33,107 bases of DNA from Bacteroidota bacterium (GTDB taxonomy: Bacteria > Bacteroidota > Bacteroidia > Bacteroidales > FEN-979): positions 1 to 33,107 of the forward strand of contig JAPLDO010000026.1 in NCBI GenBank assembly GCA_026391715.1, written 5' to 3'. A program made the translations under genes and the position numbers. How positions within the stretch are numbered: the stretch's first letter is position 1; the number at the start of each line of letters is the position of its first letter. Positions 24,842 to 32,600 of the stretch are shown here, in pieces. The notes beneath the pieces are model-generated. The model saw only the letters and a list, made by a program, of their open reading frames with translations. It was not told where the DNA came from and made no database searches.

Positions 24842-24849
24842 CAAAAGTA
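24842..24849 (-). promoter_or_regulatory. Putative -7 box of the CcmF-like gene
   Basis: TACTTTTG on the minus strand matches TAnnTTTG and lies 21 bases before the ATG at 24820. It overlaps the longer potential start at 24844 and so argues against it. Confidence 0.45.
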
Positions 24850-24929
24850 CGGAATTATGCGTTACGGAAATTCACGCGGAATACGCCGGCGAATTAATGA
24901 CGAATGATCAGGAATGACTTATATTTTTC

Positions 24930-24937
24930 TACCTTCG
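24930..24937 (+). promoter_or_regulatory. Weak -7 box before the MTA phosphorylase gene
   Basis: TACCTTCG differs from TAnnTTTG at one base and lies 16 bases before the ATG at 24954, a leader length like those of neighbouring genes. No -33 element is evident. Confidence 0.3.
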
Positions 24938-24953
24938 CCAAAAATTTCATAAA

Positions 24954-25700
24954 ATGGTCAAAATAGCGTTAATCGGTGGTTCGGGACTCGAAAAACTGAA
25001 TATTTTCAAAGATGTAAACGAAGTGGAGATTGTAACGCCTTATGGACTTCCAAGCTCAACGTTCTTCACCGGAACTCTCGGTTCCTGCGAAGTTTATATT
25101 CTCTCGAGGCATGGGCGCGATCATTCAATCCCTCCTACTCAGGTTAACAACCGCGCCAACATTGACGCCATAAGGCAACTGGGATGCGATTATATATTTG
25201 CTACCACGGCTTGCGGCAGTTTGCGTGAAGAGATAGGTCGTGGCGATGTAGTCATTCCCGATCAGTTCATTGATTTTACCCGCCACCGGATAAGTACTTT
25301 TTACGACCCGTTTGATGGCGGAAAGATTGCTCATACTGCAATGGGCGACCCATTTTCGGAAGAACTGCGACAAATTCTGATTGACGGATGTCGTGAAACC
25401 GGAATAAGATTTCACCCAACAGGAACGGTTGTCACCATAGAAGGTCCCCGCTTTTCAACACGCGCCGAATCGAAGATGTTCAGACTGCTCGGAGCCGATA
25501 TTGTGAACATGAGCTTAGCGCCAGAGGCAAGTCTTGCAAGGGAAGCCGGGATTCCATACTCAGCTATCGCGCTTTCTACCGATTACGATTCGTGGAAACA
25601 TGACGAGGAGGCTGTTACGTGGGAAGAGGTGCTGAAGGTTTTCAGCGAAAATGTTAGTAATGTTACCAACCTCCTGATAAATACACTTATGAAATATTAA
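24954..25700 (+). CDS. mtnP: S-methyl-5'-thioadenosine phosphorylase
   Basis: A 248-aa enzyme that splits methylthioadenosine with phosphate into adenine and methylthioribose 1-phosphate, part of methionine salvage and polyamine by-product recycling. It matches the MTAP/PNP type II group: ALIGGSGLEKL, SRHGRDHSIPPTQVNNRANI, ATTACGSLREEIGRGD, the GPRFSTRAE segment and NMSLAPEASLAREAGI. The residues ALSTDYDSWK contain the two Asp that recognise the 6-amino group of adenine, favouring methylthioadenosine over inosine or guanosine. The usual NMT before the PE residues is NMS here, a small difference. It is followed by a hairpin and then the outer-membrane protein gene. Confidence 0.9.
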   Translation: MVKIALIGGSGLEKLNIFKDVNEVEIVTPYGLPSSTFFTGTLGSCEVYILSRHGRDHSIPPTQVNNRANIDAIRQLGCDYIFATTACGSLREEIGRGDVVIPDQFIDFTRHRISTFYDPFDGGKIAHTAMGDPFSEELRQILIDGCRETGIRFHPTGTVVTIEGPRFSTRAESKMFRLLGADIVNMSLAPEASLAREAGIPYSAIALSTDYDSWKHDEEAVTWEEVLKVFSENVSNVTNLLINTLMKY

Positions 25701-25720
25701 CCCCGGACTTTAATCTGGGG
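25701..25720 (+). terminator. Weak terminator-like hairpin after mtnP
   Basis: CCCCGGA and TCTGGGG pair as a 7-bp stem with one G-T wobble and a 6-base loop, beginning directly after the mtnP stop codon and followed by ACTTTTC. The T-run is short, so termination may be partial. It could also be a solo REP-like palindrome, since the loop region GGACTTTAATC resembles the GGACTTTAGTCC hairpin inside the element at 846-998. Confidence 0.4.
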
Positions 25721-25754
25721 ACTTTTCTCAAATCAACACTAAAACCAACAAATT

Positions 25755-26480
25755 ATGAAGAAAACATTATCAATTATCGCCATTGCCATTCTATTAACAG
25801 CATCAACTGCTTTTTCACAGAAACAGGTTTATTTCGGGCTTGGCGGTTCATTTCTGAGTACATGGACTACCAATCAGAACAATTACGGGCTTCCATTTGA
25901 AATGGATTACGTTTCAACCTTTGGTGGAAACGGAAACCTGAACATTGGTTTCGACTTCAACAACAATATCGGACTGAAACTCGAAGTTGGTTATGGCGTT
26001 CTTGGACAGAAATATAAAGACTCTCATGAGGGGAGCGACTACACCAGAAATGTCAGTATGAACTATCTACAGATTCCATTGCTCTTCAAATTCAGGACTT
26101 CTGGAGATATTGCCAGGTTTTATCTTATGGCAGGTCCCCAGTTTAACATGTTGCTTTCGGCAAATCAGAAATACAATAAAAATGGTATTATAGATACCCT
26201 TACTATTATAAATCCTATCACTTTACAGCGCATCAAAGTTGGCGAAGAGACTATTACCGACCGTTACACCTCGCTTGATATAATGGGCAGGATTGACCTT
26301 GGCGTTGATATTTCCCTTAGCTCTCGCCTGTTTCTCAATGTCGGGCTCACGATGGCTTATGGTTTAATGGATCTTAATGCTACCGACTGGCGCATTCCCG
26401 ATCATACATATAATTACAATCCGTCGCACAACCTTTATGGCGGTATAAACATTGGGTTGAATTACTTAATACCGCTTTAG
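25755..26480 (+). CDS. Outer-membrane beta-barrel protein (porin-like family)
   Basis: A 241-aa secreted protein with a clear signal peptide (MKKTLSIIAIAILLTASTAFS, then QKQV). The rest shows alternating short amphipathic strands with many Gly, Asn and aromatic residues, for example GNLNIGFDFNNNIGLKLEVGYGVLG and IPLLFKFRTSGDIARFYLMAGPQF. It ends in strand-like LYGGINIGLNYLIPL, as in PorT-like or outer-membrane beta-barrel families of Bacteroidota. A barrel of about eight strands is likely. The function is not known. Read-through from mtnP across the hairpin is possible, and I see no -7 box in the 54-bp gap. Confidence 0.8.
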   Translation: MKKTLSIIAIAILLTASTAFSQKQVYFGLGGSFLSTWTTNQNNYGLPFEMDYVSTFGGNGNLNIGFDFNNNIGLKLEVGYGVLGQKYKDSHEGSDYTRNVSMNYLQIPLLFKFRTSGDIARFYLMAGPQFNMLLSANQKYNKNGIIDTLTIINPITLQRIKVGEETITDRYTSLDIMGRIDLGVDISLSSRLFLNVGLTMAYGLMDLNATDWRIPDHTYNYNPSHNLYGGINIGLNYLIPL

Positions 26481-26630
26481 ACGAAAAATTACTCGCTAAA
26501 AAATGGTTAAATTGTGACGTTCTGACGTCAAATTCCAAGGTACGGTTTGATCCTGTTTTGGTAAATGAGACAATTTCTTCCAATACCTTCGCGGCGCGGT
26601 GAGCCGGCAGGATGGTATTATAAAGCGAGT

Positions 26631-27863
26631 TTAAGTTGTTGGCGACGGCAACGTTATAATGAACTTGCTTCCCTTTCCAACCTCGCTTTCCACGCAGATT
26701 GTTCCCGAATTTTTCTCTATAAACTCGCGGCAAAGAATTAAACCAAGACCGGTGCCTGGCTCGTCTGCGGTTCCTTTGGTGGCAACTTTCGTGTCAATGT
26801 TGAATAACTTATCAATATTTGCCGCAGCTATGCCAACTCCGTCATCTTCAACAATAAGTTCATATCTGCCTTCAGTCAGATTATTGGAAACCGAAACATT
26901 TCCATTTTTCCGGGTAAATTTGATGGCATTGGTAAGTAAATTCCTGACGACTGTTGCAAGCATATTATTGTCGGCCCTGACCATTATACCTGCCGCAACA
27001 TGATTCGTCAGGTTGATGCTCTTTTTCTGGGCGTCGCCGGCAAGCATAGAAAGGGTTGCCATTATAATCTCGCCTATATCTATGTTCATAGGCATAAATG
27101 AAATGGCGTTTGTTTGCGACCGCGCCCAGTCGAGGAGGTTTCCGAGTAAATTATAGGCATTGAGAGCTGAATCGTTGATAAGTTCAATAAAATGGGTAAC
27201 TTCCTTCTGATCGAGTTCTTTATAATTTTCGCGGAGGATGTTAGAAAAACCAATAATGGTGTTGAATGGATTCCGCAGGTCGTGAGCGATAATAGAGAAG
27301 AATTTATCTTTTGCCGCATTTGCTGCATGTAGCTTTTTTTCCGAGTCTGTCAGAGCTGCTTCTGCTCTTTTACGTTCCTCAATTTCGAGTTTAAGTTTTC
27401 GGTTGGCGTATTGCAATTCCTGGGTTCGCAGTTGTACCTTTTCTTCAAGCTCGCAGTTGATATTCCTTTCCCTTTCTATAAATCTGAGGTACAAGTGCAG
27501 GGTATGTCTTATCTGTACGTCGTCAATAGGCTTGCTCAGGTAATCCAGACCTCCTGCATCAAGCCCTTTGTCCATCAGATTTTTATTGGGATCAAAAGCC
27601 GTAATGAAGATAACGGGGATATGGGCTGTTTTGGGGCGAGCCTTGATAAGCCGGGCTGTTTCAAAACCATCCATCTCCGGCATCTGAACGTCCATCAAAC
27701 AGAGGTCAATTTGTTGTTCATTGACAATACGCAGCGCTTCATACCCCGAATTGGCTTCGATTACCTCCACCTGGAAATCAGCGCGGATCAGTTCATGAAG
27801 CGAGAAGAGGTTGTTGGGATTATCATCAACAATAAGTATGGTTGGTTTTTCTGGTTTTTCCAT
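26631..27863 (-). CDS. Receiver-histidine kinase (REC-coiled coil-HK)
   Basis: A 410-aa soluble protein with an N-terminal receiver (1-125, Asp58 in LMDVQMPEMDG), a coiled coil (about 130-178, rich in Glu, Arg and Lys), HisKA with His194 in IIAHDLRNPFN, and an HATPase domain (NLLTNAIKFTRKNG, EDDGVGIAAANI, GTGLGLILCREF). Such receiver-first kinases are themselves controlled by phosphorylation, so the three-receiver kinase at 29659-33107 is a plausible upstream partner. It is the third gene of the minus-strand signalling set, 107 bp after the CheB-CheR gene. The short gap before the ATG contains CAAAGGAATA, a reasonable ribosome-binding site. No DNA-binding output domain is present. Confidence 0.92.
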   Translation of the reverse strand: MEKPEKPTILIVDDNPNNLFSLHELIRADFQVEVIEANSGYEALRIVNEQQIDLCLMDVQMPEMDGFETARLIKARPKTAHIPVIFITAFDPNKNLMDKGLDAGGLDYLSKPIDDVQIRHTLHLYLRFIERERNINCELEEKVQLRTQELQYANRKLKLEIEERKRAEAALTDSEKKLHAANAAKDKFFSIIAHDLRNPFNTIIGFSNILRENYKELDQKEVTHFIELINDSALNAYNLLGNLLDWARSQTNAISFMPMNIDIGEIIMATLSMLAGDAQKKSINLTNHVAAGIMVRADNNMLATVVRNLLTNAIKFTRKNGNVSVSNNLTEGRYELIVEDDGVGIAAANIDKLFNIDTKVATKGTADEPGTGLGLILCREFIEKNSGTICVESEVGKGSKFIITLPSPTT

Positions 27864-27970
27864 TATTCCTTTGGTATTTCCTGTTTGTAGTCCGAAAGAT
27901 AAATTTTCGTCAGACGCAGTTTAATAAGCACGGTTAATCAACCATTTATCAGTGTTTTCAGGGTTCGGAT

Positions 27971-29656
27971 TCAGATTATTTTTTTAAACACCTTATTTGC
28001 TTTATCATAAATTTGTAAACCTATCGGGTAGGAGGCAATGCTTTCGCTCTCGCCAAGTACCAGAAATCCATTTGTATCGAGGGAACGGAAAAACAGGTCA
28101 ATGACTGAATTCTGTAGTGAATCGTCAAAATAGATCAGGACATTACGGCATAATATGAGATGAAACTCATTGAACACGCCTTTATTCAGCAAACTGTGCT
28201 GGAAATACAGGATTTTTTCTTTAATATGAGGCTTCACCTGGGCATATCCATGTTTAATCTGGAAATAATCTTCAAATTTCTGGGCGCCTCCTGATTGAAT
28301 ATAGTTGTTACGGCTGCTCTCAATCATGCCCTCCGAATAGATGGCATTCTGCGCCTCCTCCACAACGTAAGGATTGATATCAGAAGCATAGATTTGCGAT
28401 TTGTGAAGTATTCCCAGTTCGTCGAGAAGAATTGCCAGCGTCACGGCTTCCTGTCCTGTTGAACATCCGGCGCTCCATATTTTCACATGCGGAAATGAAT
28501 CGAGATAGGTCAGAACTTTTTCGCGGATAAATTTAAAGGTTAACGGATTTCTGAAAAATTCGGTGACATTTATAGAGCATTCAAGGAAAAGGTTTTCAAA
28601 GAGGTCGCGATCCTGTAGCGCCAACTCCTCAAACCGTCGGAAGGAATATATATGATTATCCGACATAACACGGGCAATTCGTCGCGCCGCGCTTTGGGGA
28701 TTATAGTGGCGGTAGTCATAACCATAATGGTCGTTGATTCTGTCGAAAAATCTCTTAAGATCGAGGTCGTCAATTTTCTGGGTTTCGGGTTCAATTACGC
28801 GCGCGAGGTAAGAAGCCAGTTCCGGCAAAGGAAATTTGTAATCAATAACCCCGGTTTTCCAGGCATTCAGCAACAGGTCTTTCGCTTCGCAATCGTGCGG
28901 ATCCTCGATGATCGTAATAGCGCCAGATTGTTTCAGTAACGGGAAAGTGGCGGCGCCATCCTCGCCATAACCGCAAAGCATTACGGCAATCAGTCCGTTT
29001 TTGTATTCATGTGTCAGCGATTCAAAAGTAACCTGGATAGAGGGTCTCGCAAAGTTGATTTTGGCTTCAGTCGTCAACCTTATCCTGCCATGCTCTACCC
29101 TCATGTGATGTCCGGGAGGCGCAATATAGACGCAGCCTGCCCTGACATGTATTTTATCAACAACAGGAACAATACTGAATTTGGTATTCCTCTGTAAAAT
29201 TTCACCAAGATAATTTGGTTCCTGCTCGAGAATGTGCTGAACAATAAAAACGCTTATCTCTTTATGGGGCAGTTTCGCAATGATGGTCATGATTTTATCG
29301 AGGCTTCCTGCCGAGCCACCCAGCGCAATAGCCTTTATTTTTCTCGCTTCTCGGTATTCAATGGTATTCTGTTGTAATATATGACACAAAATGCCAAGCC
29401 TGAACAAATAGGATCCAAGGTATCTGTGGAAAACGTTAATCCTGACCTTGATATTTTTCTGTGTTTCAATGAATGTTTTTAAATAAATAATAGTATCGGA
29501 GGGCAGAATTCGGGCGTCGAAGAAGGTAATTTCAACTTCCATATATTTGCCGGGTTTGAGTTCGTCAAATAACATATCCCGGTCCGACTGAAATTCCATG
29601 TTCCCCTGCACCGATATATGGTGCGACTTCGTGGCGCTGAAGGCGTGTATGTTCAT
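27971..29656 (-). CDS. CheB-CheR fusion with N-terminal STAS-like domain
   Basis: A 561-aa protein joining a protein-glutamate methylesterase/deamidase and a methyltransferase, which remove and add methyl groups on glutamates of receptor-like proteins. The CheB part (about 106-290) has Ser115 in LGGSAGS, His141 in FIVQHIL and Asp233 in GYGEDGAAT; the 26-residue Ser-His spacing equals that of classical CheB. The CheR part (about 296-561) has INVTEFFRN, SAM motif IWSAGCSTGQEA, ASDINPYVVEEA and LCRNVLIYFD. The CheB receiver is missing. Instead, residues 1-100 form an unassigned domain (ITFFDARILPSDTIIYLK, VFHRYLGSYLFRLGI) whose pattern is STAS-like. The ATG at 29656 lies 2 bases after the kinase stop; a GTG at 29677 is possible. 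No CheA, CheW or classical receptor is nearby. Confidence 0.9.
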   Translation of the reverse strand: MNIHAFSATKSHHISVQGNMEFQSDRDMLFDELKPGKYMEVEITFFDARILPSDTIIYLKTFIETQKNIKVRINVFHRYLGSYLFRLGILCHILQQNTIEYREARKIKAIALGGSAGSLDKIMTIIAKLPHKEISVFIVQHILEQEPNYLGEILQRNTKFSIVPVVDKIHVRAGCVYIAPPGHHMRVEHGRIRLTTEAKINFARPSIQVTFESLTHEYKNGLIAVMLCGYGEDGAATFPLLKQSGAITIIEDPHDCEAKDLLLNAWKTGVIDYKFPLPELASYLARVIEPETQKIDDLDLKRFFDRINDHYGYDYRHYNPQSAARRIARVMSDNHIYSFRRFEELALQDRDLFENLFLECSINVTEFFRNPLTFKFIREKVLTYLDSFPHVKIWSAGCSTGQEAVTLAILLDELGILHKSQIYASDINPYVVEEAQNAIYSEGMIESSRNNYIQSGGAQKFEDYFQIKHGYAQVKPHIKEKILYFQHSLLNKGVFNEFHLILCRNVLIYFDDSLQNSVIDLFFRSLDTNGFLVLGESESIASYPIGLQIYDKANKVFKKII

Positions 29657-29658
29657 AA

Positions 29659-32600
29659 TCAGCCTTTTTTCTGGCACCAGGCTTCAACAAGCCCGATCAG
29701 CATTTCGTAATCAACGGGTTTTGAGAGGTAATCATCGGCGCCAGCGGCAATACATTTTTCACGATCTTCCTTCAAAGCCTTTGCCGTTAAAGCAATAACC
29801 GGTAATTTTTTTAGATGATAATTCTCTCTGATTTTCGCGATAGCAGTATAGCCGTCCATCACCGGCATCATGATGTCCATCAGCACCAGGTCGGCGCCTT
29901 TTTCTTCAAGTAACCGTAACGCCTCTTTGCCATTCTGCGCATCAATTACCCGCGCGCCATGTTCCTCAAGCGCTGTGCTAAGGACAAAAACGTTTTTTAT
30001 ATCGTCATCAACCACCATAATAGTCTTTCCCGAAAGGCGTTTCATTCTGAGATTAATATCGGGCGCAGACTCTGTTTTATCAGAGAAATCCCGCTGCGTT
30101 TGATGAAGAAAAAGCATAAGTTCATCGAGGAGCCTGTTTTCGGAATGAACGGTTTTGATGATGATTCTGTCGGCATACCGTTTCAGATTTTTCTCCTCTT
30201 CCGCCGATAATTGTTTTCCGGTATAAACAATGATCGGCGCCTTGATTTGATTCTCCCTGGCATACTTGCAGATATTAATGCCGCTACCCGATTTCAGCCC
30301 AAGATCAATTATCACGGCGTCATAAATACCCCGTTGAAGTTCCTTTGTAGCTTCTTCCTCAGTTTCAACGCCATTGACTCTTATATCCTGACTTTGGATA
30401 AGTTCAATAAGAGCGTTGCGGTGTCCTTCATCATCTTCAACAATAAGAAGGTCTTTGGGATTTTTCTCACTGAAATTCAGAATACCCTGGATTGCAGTCT
30501 GAATCTGTTCCTGGTCAACCGGTTTCTGGAGGAAATCAAGTGCGCCCATACGCATCAATTCCGGGTTCTTTTCGTGTCCGGAAATGATCTGGACTGGTAT
30601 GTGCCTCAAATCTTTATAGCTTTTCAGCCGTCGCATAAAGTCAACCCCGTTCATATCCGGAAGAACCAGATCGAGTACAATTCCGTGAACCTTGAATTGC
30701 TGCACCAATCCAAGACCCTGCTCGGCGGTGGCGGCATGCAACACTTTCATATTCATGTTGTGGATTACCATCGCCACGATATCGGCAAAAGTGTAGTCGT
30801 CTTCCACAACCAGGATAATTTTATCACCAGGTTTAATCGTCTTCCGATCATCAACAAACGGTTCAATAACTTTGATTGGCGTAGGCTCAGGGCTGGTATT
30901 TGCCTGTTTTTCTCTGACCCTTGTCTTTGTATATTCAACATGTTCAATGTTCAGTGGCTCCAGTTTTACGGGAAGTAACAATGAAAATTCGCTGCCTTTT
31001 CCCTCCTCGCTTTTTAGTATAATTTCGCCTCGTAGCAATGACGCTAACTTTTGCGAAATTGTAAGTCCAAGCCCGGTGCCGCCAAATTCTCGCGAAATTG
31101 AACTATCAACCTGCTGAAATGCCTCAAAAATCATCTTGTGCTTTTCTGATGCAATGCCAATTCCGGTATCTCTCACCGTAATTTTAACAGGCTTTTCTGC
31201 CTTGCCGCTATCCTGCACAGAAACGGTTATGCTGCCATTTTTAGTAAATTTCAGCGCATTTGATATAAAATTGCGAAGTATCTGCGAAACCTTGTCACGG
31301 TCGCTGGTTATTGACGTATTCAGTTTATCTTCAATAATCAGTTCCAGTCCTTTGTTTTTTGCTGTGCCTGAAAAGAAATGTTTCAGATCGGTGAGCAAAT
31401 CTTCAACAGGGAAATCACTGATAAGCAATGAAGTTTTCCCTGCTTCAATTTTTGAGATGTCGAGAATGTCATTGATCAAACGGAGAAGCTCTTCACCGGC
31501 AGAATGAACCACTCTGGCGCGTTTTATATCGTCGGCATTGAAATTGCCACGTTCATTTTTCTGCATCATTTTCGAAAGCAGGATGATGGAATTGAGCGGT
31601 GTACGTAACTCATGCGACATGTTGGCGAGGAAATCGCTCTTATATTTATTTGACATTTCCAGATCGTTGGCTTTGGCGTCGAGTTCCGTCTTTGCTTGTT
31701 GCAGGTGGTCGTTACCCTGGCGAAGTTCTTCGGTTTGCTGCATAAGTTGTTGCTGCTGCTCTTCCAACTGGGCATTGGTTTGCTGCAACTCCTCCGACTG
31801 CTGCTGCAATTGCTGTTGCTGTTCTTCAAGTTGTGAATTACTTTGTTGCAGTTGTTCCGATTGCATTCGGATCTGCTGCGATTGTTCTTCAAGCAGGGCG
31901 TTGGCTTCCTGAACTTCGATTGTTTTCTCTTCAGCCTCCCGCTGTGCCACCTGTGAATTATGGAGTAAAATCTCGATTTTTGATCGTTGAATGGCTGAAA
32001 AGATACTTGATGCAATGATCTGGTTCGATTGTTCGAAGTAAGCCTCCCGGATTCTGCTGAACGGTTGCAAAGAGGATAGTTCAATTACGCCCATAAGGTT
32101 GTCTTCGTACAAAATCGGATATGTATATGTGTTTACCGGCAAAGTGTTTGTAGTGCCTGACGTTACCGGCGCTTCATCCCTGCTCACAGATCTTAGCAAA
32201 ATCGCCTTTTTCTCAAGCGCCACCTGCCCAACAACGCCGCGTCCCAACTCATAGATATTAGACAAAGCATCCCGTTCTGTGAATGCAAAAGAACTTACGA
32301 GATGGAGTTTTCCTGTTTGATCGTTTAAAAGGTAGATGACTCCTCTGCCGGCGTCGCTATATCTGCCGAGGCAACTGATAGCATGTGCTGTAATTTTTTC
32401 AAGGCTCTGATCGCCGGAAAGTTCTTTGCTCAGATTGTTCAAACCATCCTTTAGCCAGTTTTGTTCCTTATTGTGAATCTCACTCTTTTCAAGGTTTTCG
32501 CTCATAAGGTTAATTGATTGCGAAACCAGGTCATTCTCGCCTTTCACTTCCAGCCGGCGGGCAAAATTCCCCTGAGATATTTCCTCAGTAACTTTCTGCA

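Noticed and set aside
24821-24844. Start of the CcmF-like gene at 24844
   Set aside because: The codon lies in the putative -7 box, and the ATG at 24820 gives a normal membrane-protein N-terminus.
26515-26530. Hairpin TGACGT-TCTG-ACGTCA between the outer-membrane protein and receiver-kinase genes, as a terminator
   Set aside because: The stem is perfect but only 6 bp, and no T-tract follows directly on either strand.
30211-30978. 255-aa plus-strand ORF opposite the hybrid kinase
   Set aside because: The minus strand here encodes two receiver domains with intact motifs, so the plus-strand frame is a shadow.
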